NCBI RefSeq assembly: GCF_000756775.1
Contig: NZ_CCSF01000001.1
Coordinates: 1,488,001-1,552,000 of the forward strand
DNA from: Pseudomonas saudiphocaensis
Lineage (GTDB): Bacteria; Pseudomonadota; Gammaproteobacteria; Pseudomonadales; Pseudomonadaceae
DNA: 64,000 nucleotides
Reading direction: 5' to 3'
A program made the translations under genes and the position numbers. Positions 54,340 to 64,000 of this stretch are shown here, one piece after another (within the stretch, counting starts at the first letter, position 1; each line of letters starts with the position of its first letter). The notes beneath the pieces were generated by a model. It searched no databases. It saw nothing but the letters and a program-made list of their open reading frames with translations, and was not told the origin of the DNA.

Positions 54340-55041
54340 ATGTTGTATTTCGAGAACGTCTCCACCTGTTACGGCAAGATCCAGGCGCTGCACAGCGTCA
54401 ACGTTGAAATCCGCAAGGGCGAGATCGTCACCCTGATCGGTGCCAACGGCGCTGGAAAGTCCACCCTGCTGATGACGCTGTGCGGCTCGCCCAGAGCGTC
54501 CGAAGGCAGCATCCGCTTCGAGGGCGAAGAGCTGGTAGGTCTGCAGACCTGCGACATCATGCGCAAGGATATCGCCGTGGTGCCTGAAGGCCGGCGCATC
54601 TTTTCCCGCCTGACGGTGGAGGAAAACCTCGCCATGGGTGGCTTCTTCACCAGCAAGGCGGATTTCCAGGAACAGCTGGACAAGGTGCTCCTGCTGTTCC
54701 CGCGCCTCAAGGAGCGCTATCAGCAGCGCGGCGGCACCATGTCCGGTGGCGAACAGCAGATGCTGGCCATCGCCCGGGCGCTGATGAGCAACCCTCGACT
54801 GCTACTGCTCGATGAGCCTTCGCTGGGCTTGGCGCCCATCATCATTCAGCAGATCTTCGAGATCATCGAACAGCTGCGCGAGGACGGCGTGACCATCTTC
54901 CTTGTCGAGCAGAATGCCAACCAGGCGCTGAAGCTTGCCGATCGCGGCTATGTGTTGGAGAACGGCCATATCGTGATGCAAGGCAGTGGCGAAGAGTTGC
55001 TGAGCAACCCCAAGGTTCGCGACGCCTATCTGGGTGGCTAG
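54340..55041 (+). CDS. braG: Branched-chain amino acid ABC ATPase BraG (LivF)
   Basis: 233 residues. Walker A GANGAGKST, VPEGRRIFSRLTVEENL (LivF-specific), signature MSGGEQQMLAIARAL and Walker B LLLLDEPSLGLAP. Two bases follow before the next start codon. Confidence 0.96.
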   Translation: MLYFENVSTCYGKIQALHSVNVEIRKGEIVTLIGANGAGKSTLLMTLCGSPRASEGSIRFEGEELVGLQTCDIMRKDIAVVPEGRRIFSRLTVEENLAMGGFFTSKADFQEQLDKVLLLFPRLKERYQQRGGTMSGGEQQMLAIARALMSNPRLLLLDEPSLGLAPIIIQQIFEIIEQLREDGVTIFLVEQNANQALKLADRGYVLENGHIVMQGSGEELLSNPKVRDAYLGG

Positions 55042-55043
55042 CC

Positions 55044-56378
55044 ATGCGGCTCTGGATCAGGGATCCGCTGGCGCTGTTCACGGCCAATGATCACCAGGCA
55101 CTTGGCGGTCTGGTGATCGAGGACAACCTGATTGTCGAGCTGCTGGCCGCCGGTGCCACCCCGGCCAGCCCGGTAGATGAAACCTTCGACGCCCGCGAGC
55201 ATGTGGTGCTGCCGGGGTTGGTCAATACGCACCAGCATTTTCACCAGACGCTGACCCGCGCCTGGGGACCGGCAGTCAACATGTCGGTGCTCGACTGGCT
55301 GCCGACGCTGTATCCGCTCTGGTCCCGGCTGACGCCAGAGCATCTGATGCTGGCCAGCCGCCTGGCTCTGGCCGAGCTGCTGCTTTCAGGCTGCACCACC
55401 AGCGCCGACCATCACTACCTGTTCCCCGCCGGCCTGGAGCAGGCCATCGATATCCAGATCGACGCCGTGCGCGAACTGGGCATGCGCGCCACCCTGTGCC
55501 GCGGCTCGATCAATCTCGCTGCAGCGCACAACAGTGTCTGTGTACAGAGCGCCGAGGCGATCCTGGCCGACAGCCAGCGGCTGGCCGAGCAATATCACGA
55601 GCGCAGTGATGGCGCGCAGATCCGGATTGCTCTGGCACCTTCCTCGCCCTTTTCGGTAACCCGCGAGCTAATGCGTGACAGTTCCGAGTTGGCCAGAAAG
55701 CACGATTTACGCCTGCACACGCACCTGGGCGAAACGCCTGACGAACAGCAGGCAAGCATCCGCCGTTTCGGCATGCGAAGCATTGATTACCTGAAAAGCG
55801 TTGGCTGGCTGGGTCCGCAGACCTGGCTGGCCCACGGCATCCATTTCAACCAGATAGAAATTGCCAGTCTGGGCAGGGCCGGCGTTGGCATCTGCCATTG
55901 CCCCAGTTCCAATATGCGCCTGGGCTCGGGCATCTGCCGTGCCCTACAGCTGGAACAGGAAGGCGCGACCATTGGCCTGGGCGTCGATGGCGCAGCCTCC
56001 AACGACACCTGCAACATGCTGCTTGAAGCGCGCCAGGCGCTCCTGCTGCAGCGCCTGCGCTACGGTGCCGAGCAGATCACCCCACACAAGGTACTCGGCT
56101 GGGCCACTCGCGGCTCGGCACGGCTGCTCGGGCGCAGCGACATCGGCCAGATCGCGCCCGGCAAGCAGGCCGACCTGGCACTGTTCAAGCTCGACGAGCT
56201 GCGTTTTTCCGGTAGCCATGACCCATTGGCCGCATTGCTGCTGTGCGGTGCCGACAGGGCCGATAGGGTAATGATCGGAGGACGCTGGCGGGTCATCGAC
56301 GGTCAAATCGAAGGGTTCGATCTGGAGCGGCTAAAGGCCGATCACCGCCAGGCCGCCTTACAGCTGGCTGGTGGTTAA
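55044..56378 (+). CDS. 8-oxoguanine deaminase
   Basis: Amidohydrolase of 444 residues that deaminates 8-oxoguanine to urate, a purine-salvage/damage-clearing reaction. Metal ligands: NTHQHFHQT, the His in HTHLGE, LAHGIHFN and the Asp in GLGVDGAASND; the ICHCPSSNMRLGSG loop is typical of the subgroup. Closely similar by eye to the P. aeruginosa enzyme described for this activity. It follows braG with two bases between and so is probably the sixth gene of the bra operon, which I do not recall elsewhere. Related deaminases for guanine or cytosine are alternatives. Confidence 0.87.
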   Translation: MRLWIRDPLALFTANDHQALGGLVIEDNLIVELLAAGATPASPVDETFDAREHVVLPGLVNTHQHFHQTLTRAWGPAVNMSVLDWLPTLYPLWSRLTPEHLMLASRLALAELLLSGCTTSADHHYLFPAGLEQAIDIQIDAVRELGMRATLCRGSINLAAAHNSVCVQSAEAILADSQRLAEQYHERSDGAQIRIALAPSSPFSVTRELMRDSSELARKHDLRLHTHLGETPDEQQASIRRFGMRSIDYLKSVGWLGPQTWLAHGIHFNQIEIASLGRAGVGICHCPSSNMRLGSGICRALQLEQEGATIGLGVDGAASNDTCNMLLEARQALLLQRLRYGAEQITPHKVLGWATRGSARLLGRSDIGQIAPGKQADLALFKLDELRFSGSHDPLAALLLCGADRADRVMIGGRWRVIDGQIEGFDLERLKADHRQAALQLAGG

Positions 56379-56428
56379 GCGTGAGCTAACCCGTAGCTCT
56401 TTCTACCTGCAGGCCAAGTGAGCAGATC

Positions 56429-56514
56429 GTAGGGTGGAAGACTGCGAAGCATCTTCCACGCGCCTGTGTCAGACCAACCGAACGCGTGGATGTGCTTCGC
56501 GACATCCCCCCTAC
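56429..56514. repeat. GTAGGGTGGA-family inverted doublet
   Basis: Plus-strand unit 56429-56461 (GTAGGGTGGAAGACTGCGAA...TCTTCCACGC) and minus-strand unit 56484-56514 (GTAGGGGGGATGTC...ACATCCACGC), tails facing. The first is a 31/33 match to the minus-strand unit inside hrpA. Lies between the deaminase and fghA, which converge. Confidence 0.85.
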
Positions 56515-56526
56515 CGGAGCCAGGAC

Positions 56527-57366
56527 TCAGCCCCTCAGGGCCTTGGCGTGATGCCACAGGTGGTCGTCGATAAAGCTGGCGACGAAGTAGTAGCTGTGGT
56601 CGTAACCCGGCTGGATACGCAACGTCAGCGGATGCCCCGCAGCCTTGGCCGCCGCTTCCAGCGCCTCGGGCTTGAGCTGGTTTTCCATGAAGTCATCGCG
56701 ATCGCCCTGATCGACCAGGATCGGCAATTTCTCTTTAGCTTCAGCCAGCAGGGCACAGGCATCCCATTCGCGCCAACGCGAGCGGTCTTCACCCAGATAG
56801 CGGGTAAAAGCCTTCTCGCCCCAGGGGCAGTTGACGGGATTGGTGATGGGCGAAAAAGCCGAAACCGACTGATAACGCCCCGGATTCTTCAATGCGCACA
56901 CCAGCGCACCGTGACCGCCCATGGAATGCCCACTGATACCGCGCTTGTCAGAGACGGGGAAATTCGCCTCGATCAGCGCAGGCAGCTCATGGACCACGTA
57001 GTCGTACATGCGGTAATGCTGCGCCCACGGCTCTTGAGTGGCGTTGAGATAGAAGCCGGCACCGAGGCCGAAATCCCAGGCGCCATCCGGATCGTCCGGC
57101 ACATCGGCCCCGCGCGGGCTGGTGTCCGGCGCGACGATGATCAGCCCGAGCTCCGCTGCCAGCTGCTGTGCGGCGGCCTTCTGCATGAAGTTCTCGTCGG
57201 TGCAGGTCAGCCCCGACAGCCAGTAGAGCACCGGCAGCTTCTCGCCCTGCTCCGCCTGCGGAGGCAGGTATACGGCGAACACCATGTCGCAATTCAGGCT
57301 GCTGGAGCGGTGGCGATAACGCTTGTGCCAGCCGCCGAAGCTCTTGTTGCAGGAAATGTTTTCCAT
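56527..57366 (-). CDS. fghA: S-formylglutathione hydrolase
   Basis: Alpha/beta hydrolase (esterase D family), 279 residues, cytosolic; it hydrolyses S-formylglutathione to formate and glutathione, second step of formaldehyde detoxification. Nucleophile elbow [11 protein letters not shown], oxyanion loop [11 protein letters not shown], and the late catalytic Asp (QGDRDDF) and His (GYDHSYYF). Follows adhC on the same strand, with a 199-base gap holding REP-like repeats. Confidence 0.96.
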   Translation of the reverse strand: MENISCNKSFGGWHKRYRHRSSSLNCDMVFAVYLPPQAEQGEKLPVLYWLSGLTCTDENFMQKAAAQQLAAELGLIIVAPDTSPRGADVPDDPDGAWDFGLGAGFYLNATQEPWAQHYRMYDYVVHELPALIEANFPVSDKRGISGHSMGGHGALVCALKNPGRYQSVSAFSPITNPVNCPWGEKAFTRYLGEDRSRWREWDACALLAEAKEKLPILVDQGDRDDFMENQLKPEALEAAAKAAGHPLTLRIQPGYDHSYYFVASFIDDHLWHHAKALRG

Positions 57367-57488
57367 AAAAAACTCCGTAAAGCCGAAAACACTAAAGGCT
57401 GAAACTGCACGCAGAAGCTAACGCTCGTGCAGGTCCCAGCCGTTCCGGGCATTTGTTGCCGAGATACTTGAGGTCAAAAATTCGCGCC

Positions 57489-57538
57489 GAGGGCGGCGCC
57501 CCCACAAGCATTACACTGCTTATGGGAGGCGCGCCCTC
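57489..57538. repeat. REP-type doublet between adhC and fghA
   Basis: A long imperfect inverted repeat (22 positions per arm, mismatches at five) whose arms begin TGCTTRTGGG at the centre and run outward into GC-rich CGCGCCCTC palindromes. This is the Pseudomonas REPIN-like form. It may act as a boundary that lowers or stabilises the downstream fghA message (inference). Confidence 0.65.
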
Positions 57539-57565
57539 ACAGCTCAAATATCTGCAACCGCGGCC

Positions 57566-58720
<1,155 letters not shown>

Positions 58721-58758
58721 TCATCTGGCTGCTGGGTTAATAAGCCAAACATGGAAAC

Positions 58759-58780
58759 ATTATTGCTACACAGGGATAAT
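58759..58780. promoter_or_regulatory. Candidate LysR operator between adhC and its regulator
   Basis: ATTAT and ATAAT separated by 12 bases, in the middle of the 127-base divergent spacer. Only loosely fits the LysR pattern; offered as the only palindrome there. Confidence 0.25.
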
Positions 58781-58808
58781 CAGCCACTTCGCCTAGGAGA
58801 TCCACACA

Positions 58809-59702
58809 ATGAGTCGCTGGGAAGGACTGGATGAGTTCGTTGCCGTCGCCGAATGCGGCAGCTTTATGCGCGCAGCCGAACATCTGCGGGTTTCCTCCTC
58901 CCATGTCAGCCGCCAGGTGGCACGTCTGGAGGAGCGGTTGCAGGCCCGCCTGCTCTATCGCACCACCCGCCGCGTATCGCTGACCGAAGCCGGCCACACC
59001 TTTCTTGCCCGCTGCCAGCGCCTGATCGAGGAGCGTGACGAGGCCTTCAATGTCATCGGCGACTTGCATAGCGCGCCCACCGGACTGTTGCGCATGACCG
59101 CTGCGGTGGCGTACGGCGAGCGCTTTATAGTGCCGCTGGTAAACGAGTTCATGGCGCAGCATCCGCAGCTGCGTGTGGAGATCGAGCTGTCCAACCGAAC
59201 CCTGGATCTGGTGCAGGAAGGCTATGACCTGGCCATTCGCCTGGGCCGGCTCAGCGACTCACGTATGGTGGCGACACGCATCGCTCCGCGTGCCATGTAT
59301 CTGTGTGCCGCACCGACCTACCTCGAACGCTATGGACGGCCGCATACGCTTTCCGAACTGGCACGGCACAATTGCCTGGTGGGCACCAGCGATACCTGGA
59401 TGCTGCAGGACGATGGCCGCGAGCAGCCGTTCAAGCCCAGCGGCAACTGGCGCTGCAATAGCGGCCAGGCTGTGCTGGATGCGGCACTGCGCGGCTTCGG
59501 CCTCTGCCAGCTGCCGGATTATTACGTCCAGGAGCCCCTGCGTCGTGGCGAGCTGGTGTCACTGCTGGAAACCAATCGACCACCCAACACCGCTGTCTGG
59601 GCCGTTTATCCGCAGCGACGCTATCCGCTGCCCAAGGTGCGCCTGCTGATCCAGGCGCTGAAGGACGGGCTGGCTCGGCGCCCGGAATACCTGCGCACCT
59701 AA
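58809..59702 (+). CDS. gfnR: LysR-type regulator of the formaldehyde genes (GfnR-like)
   Basis: 297 residues, with the helix-turn-helix GLDEFVAVAECGSFMRAAEH and SSSHVSRQVARLEERLQARL, and a CrgA-type effector domain. Divergent from adhC. In P. aeruginosa the regulator in the same position, GfnR, activates adhC-fghA in response to formaldehyde; the symbol is given on this synteny. Confidence 0.8.
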   Translation: MSRWEGLDEFVAVAECGSFMRAAEHLRVSSSHVSRQVARLEERLQARLLYRTTRRVSLTEAGHTFLARCQRLIEERDEAFNVIGDLHSAPTGLLRMTAAVAYGERFIVPLVNEFMAQHPQLRVEIELSNRTLDLVQEGYDLAIRLGRLSDSRMVATRIAPRAMYLCAAPTYLERYGRPHTLSELARHNCLVGTSDTWMLQDDGREQPFKPSGNWRCNSGQAVLDAALRGFGLCQLPDYYVQEPLRRGELVSLLETNRPPNTAVWAVYPQRRYPLPKVRLLIQALKDGLARRPEYLRT

Positions 59703-59889
59703 GCCAGGCCGCGTTGAAACAATGTCTTACTGCCCGTGCGTCCGACTACCGGCCAGGACTGGAACCCCCCACCTGCAACCACGTCGTAATCAGTAACCAG
59801 TCCTTTACCCCTCTTTGATCGAAGCCGCTTCCGAGCACCGATCGCATATCCCGCGAGGACCCCACCCACCCGGACGAACGAGGACGCGC

Positions 59890-61056
59890 ATGAACAGACC
59901 GCTCGATAGTAAGACCCTGAATCAGCTGCTGAGCCAACGTGAGGCCCCGTGCCTGTCTCTTTATCAGCCTACTCACCGCAGCTTCCCTGAACGTCAGCAG
60001 GACCCTATCCGCTTCAGGCACCTGGTTCGCCAGCTGGAAGAGTCGCTCAAGCAACAAGGCTGGGCTGAGCACGCCGAAGCCCTACTCCGACCCTTTCAGG
60101 AACTGCTCAATAATGCCGAGTTCTGGAACCATAACCTTGACGGGCTGGCCGTCTTCGGTTGCGCCGGTTACTTCCAGTTCTTCCGACTGCAGCGTCGAGT
60201 GCCGGAGTTTGCGGTGGCCAACGACCGCATGCATGTCAAACCTCTGGTGCGCATCGCACAGTCTGCAGACCGCTATCAGATCCTCTGCCTGTCACGGGAT
60301 TCGGTGCGGCTGCTAGGCGGCAACCGCGACGCGCTGGACGAAATCACGCTTCATGAAAACGTACCCCGCACCCTTGCCGAGGCACTGGGCTCCGAACTGA
60401 CCGAGAAGAGCCAGAGTGGCTTTGCGCAAGGCTTCAGCCGTGCCAGTGAACGAGGCGATCCGATGCAGAACGAAGCCGGCGGGGCCGGCAAGCAGGCGGA
60501 AATTGAACGTGACCGGGATCGTTTTTTTCGTGAAGTTGACCGGACCATTCTCGAATACCACTCACGTCCCAGCGGCCTGCCGCTGATCCTGGCAGCGCTG
60601 CCGGAACATCAGTCGCACTTCCGCCGCATCAGCCACAACGAATGCCTTCTGCCCGAGGGCATAGAAGTCGGCCAGGGCGCGCTGACCCTCAATGAATTAC
60701 GCGAAGACAGCTGGCTGGTGATGCAGCCGCGCTACCTCAAGCGCCTGGAAGGCCTGCTCAATCAGTTCGGCACTTCTCACGGCAAGGGGCTGGCCTCGGA
60801 TCAACTGGAGGACATCGGCCAGGCCGCCACAGAGGGCCGCGTGGCAACCCTGCTGGTGGAAGCCGAGCGGCAGATACCCGGCTATGTCGACAAGGCCGAG
60901 GGCAAGGCGACACCTGCTGCGGACGACGCAGCGACAACCCCCGACCTGCTGGACGAACTGACCATCTGGACGCTCGAGCAAGGGGGCGAGGTAATCGTGG
61001 TACCGACGGAGCGAATGCCTACGCAGAGTGGTGCGGCAGCGATCTACCGGTATTGA
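59890..61056 (+). CDS. baeRF-family protein (bacterial archaeo-eukaryotic release factor-like)
   Basis: 388 residues from ATG 59890 (MNRPLDSKTLNQLLSQREAP); the frame opens at 59815 but the ribosome site (GAACGAGGACG) favours 59890. N-terminal domain with SLYQPTHRSFPERQQDPIRF, a stretch VAVFGCAGYFQFF-like (here LAVFGCAGYFQFFRLQ), a central RDRFFREVDRTILEYH helix, and a C-terminal L7Ae-like part (SGLPLILAALPEHQSHFRRIS, then EQGGEVIVVPTERMP). This is the layout of the bacterial aeRF-1 homologues (family 3 type). No GGQ peptide-release motif is seen. Function unknown; a ribosome-binding role is suspected from homology. Confidence 0.68.
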   Translation: MNRPLDSKTLNQLLSQREAPCLSLYQPTHRSFPERQQDPIRFRHLVRQLEESLKQQGWAEHAEALLRPFQELLNNAEFWNHNLDGLAVFGCAGYFQFFRLQRRVPEFAVANDRMHVKPLVRIAQSADRYQILCLSRDSVRLLGGNRDALDEITLHENVPRTLAEALGSELTEKSQSGFAQGFSRASERGDPMQNEAGGAGKQAEIERDRDRFFREVDRTILEYHSRPSGLPLILAALPEHQSHFRRISHNECLLPEGIEVGQGALTLNELREDSWLVMQPRYLKRLEGLLNQFGTSHGKGLASDQLEDIGQAATEGRVATLLVEAERQIPGYVDKAEGKATPAADDAATTPDLLDELTIWTLEQGGEVIVVPTERMPTQSGAAAIYRY

Positions 61057-61084
61057 GGGCAGCTGGCCGGCAGCAATCGGCGAG

Positions 61085-61795
61085 TCAGGCTTCAGGCCTA
61101 TTCGACCAGCGCTGCGCCAGCCATTGCAGATCTTCCGGGCGGGTGATCTTCAGATTATCCGCTCGGCCTTCGACCAGGCGCGGCGACTGCCCGGCCCACT
61201 CAAGCGCTGAAGCTTCATCGGTGATCGCCACCTTCCTGGCCAGCGCACCGGCAAGCGCCTCTTCAAGCGCACCGAAGCGAAACATCTGCGGTGTATAGGC
61301 CTGCCAGATCACACTACGGTCGACGGTCTCCCGTACTCGACCATCAGGCCCTACACGCTTGAGCGTATCGCGCACCGGTACGGCGAGCAGGCCACCCACC
61401 GGGTCGTTCGCCAACTCGGCCAACAGCCGGTCCAGATCTTCACGGATCAGATTGGGACGCGCCGCATCGTGCACCAGCACCCAGTCGTCGGCAGCAGCCC
61501 CCAACTTGCCGAGCAAGCGTAAGCCGCTCAATACCGAGTCGGCACGCTCGGCGCCGCCTGCAGCACGATGAATTCGCGAATCGCTGGCGCATGCAAGGGA
61601 TGGCCACCAGGGATCATCCTCGGCCAAGCTGACCACCAACCCAAGCAGGTTCGGATGGCCGAGAAAACAGTCGAGCGTGTGTTCGAGGATCGTCCGCCCG
61701 CCCAGCTGCAGGTATTGCTTGGGTCGGTCAGCGCGCATGCGACTGCCTACTCCGGCGGCCGGAATCACTACCCAGAACGACGGCGACCGGCTCAT
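61085..61795 (-). CDS. ispD: 2-C-methyl-D-erythritol 4-phosphate cytidylyltransferase
   Basis: 236 residues; makes CDP-ME in the non-mevalonate isoprenoid pathway. Nucleotide-binding opening VIPAAGVGSRMRADRPKQYL, substrate segments VHDAARPN and the late ITDEASALEW. It overlaps ftsB by four bases. Convergent with the baeRF-type gene. Confidence 0.96.
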   Translation of the reverse strand: MSRSPSFWVVIPAAGVGSRMRADRPKQYLQLGGRTILEHTLDCFLGHPNLLGLVVSLAEDDPWWPSLACASDSRIHRAAGGAERADSVLSGLRLLGKLGAAADDWVLVHDAARPNLIREDLDRLLAELANDPVGGLLAVPVRDTLKRVGPDGRVRETVDRSVIWQAYTPQMFRFGALEEALAGALARKVAITDEASALEWAGQSPRLVEGRADNLKITRPEDLQWLAQRWSNRPEA

Positions 61796-62070
61796 TCGGT
61801 GAGCTGATAGAGGGTTTCGCCCTCTTTCACCATGCCCAGCTCCTGGCGGGCGCGTTCCTCGACTGTCTCCATACCTTGCTTCAGCTCCATCACTTCGGCT
61901 TCGAGAATGCGATTGCGCTCCAACAGACGCTGGTTTTCCCCCTGCTGCTCGGCAATCTGCCGGTTCAGAGCGCTGACCTGAGCCATGCTGCCGTCACCCA
62001 CCCAGAGGCGATACTGAAGGCCGCCCAGCAGCAGGATCAGAACGACGAACAGCCAGTAGGGAGTACGCAT
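61792..62070 (-). CDS. ftsB: Cell division protein FtsB
   Basis: 92 residues from ATG 62070: short cytoplasmic end, a transmembrane helix (YWLFVVLILLLGGLQYRLW) and a periplasmic coiled coil (RQIAEQQGENQRLLERNRIL), ending ETLYQLTE. Bridges FtsL and FtsQ in the divisome. Further in-frame ATGs lie at 62079 and 62130, the last with a fair GAGG site, so a 20-residue longer form is possible; I favour the short form, which matches the usual length. Confidence 0.93.
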   Translation of the reverse strand: MRTPYWLFVVLILLLGGLQYRLWVGDGSMAQVSALNRQIAEQQGENQRLLERNRILEAEVMELKQGMETVEERARQELGMVKEGETLYQLTE

Positions 62071-62190
62071 CGACGGCATGAAATGAATTCGGGTGGTTTC
62101 CAATGATGATGTAAACGCCAGCGGCGACATAGTCCGACCTCATCTATCGCCAATTGATCCGGGCTGACATCGAAACAGACTTCGGCTCAC

Positions 62191-62214
62191 AAAAAAGGGC
62201 GGCTTACGCCGCCC
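62191..62214 (-). terminator. Terminator of eno
   Basis: GGGCGGC-TTAC-GCCGCCC hairpin flanked by AAAAAA on the left (TTTTTT in minus-strand reading) and TTTCT on the right; it lies 18 bases past the eno stop. Confidence 0.88.
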
Positions 62215-62231
62215 TTTCTACCACGTCGAGT

Positions 62232-63524
<1,293 letters not shown>

Positions 63525-63555
63525 TTATTAACACTCCGTAGATAGCTACAAGGCT

Positions 63556-64000
<445 letters not shown>

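Overview
The window reads as chromosome of a GC-rich gammaproteobacterium, almost certainly a Pseudomonas of the stutzeri/mendocina/pseudoalcaligenes side of the genus. Evidence: OprD-family porin, catRBCA genes, tandem fadD genes next to phaJ1, a CcoM-like cbb3 oxidase mini-subunit, a BraC protein closely matching the Pseudomonas one, the order kdsA-eno-ftsB-ispD ... LysR-adhC-fghA, and Pseudomonas-type REP palindromes. No rRNA, tRNA, CRISPR array, prophage or insertion sequence was seen. Both window ends cut genes: an OprD porin at the left and kdsA at the right.

Layout. 1-5893: uptake/catabolic cluster on + (porin, three-gene TRAP transporter, Asp/Glu racemase-maleate isomerase family enzyme, Bcr/CflA exporter). 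6055-9535: catechol ortho-cleavage genes catB-catC-catA on -, with divergent catR. 9601-19504: an MHYT-GGDEF-EAL c-di-GMP protein, a RarD permease, the large RNA helicase HrpA and a chemoreceptor with a sigma-28 type promoter. 19616-24873: fatty-acid activation (fadD1, fadD2), a glutathione transferase and phaJ1. 24931-28866: ccoM under a candidate ANR box, two small conserved genes and rapA. 29127-36120: a small DUF1652-like gene, the ergothioneine genes egtB-egtD coupled to an atypical subtilisin-like protease, then a secreted GH5 glucanase with three N-terminal repeats behind an AT-rich leader. 36260-41410: small hypotheticals, a DEAD-box helicase, a LysR regulator, a periplasmic cyclophilin. 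41430-44545: glyoxylate/hydroxypyruvate genes glxR-hyi with an MFS carrier. 44628-46023: an M4 protease and its emfourin-type inhibitor. 46208-49450: a PhnD/PhnC/PhnE-type ABC importer (phosphonate or selenate). 49975-56378: braCDEFG followed by an 8-oxoguanine deaminase. 56527-59702: formaldehyde detoxification (adhC, fghA, LysR regulator). 59890-64000: a baeRF-family protein, then ispD, ftsB, eno and kdsA.

Themes: aromatic degradation feeds central metabolism through cat; formaldehyde and electrophile stress is handled by glutathione (adhC-fghA, GST) and ergothioneine (egtBD); transport is prominent (TRAP, two ABC importers, three single-polypeptide carriers). Two families of small palindromic repeats are scattered in the intergenic spaces, and one doublet lies inside hrpA in frame. 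Items most worth a second look are the ccoM/ANR unit, the REP doublet translated inside hrpA, the protease whose catalytic Asp position is Glu, the triple-repeat GH5 enzyme and the baeRF-like protein. Assignments come from reading motifs and remembered family features; no database search was run.
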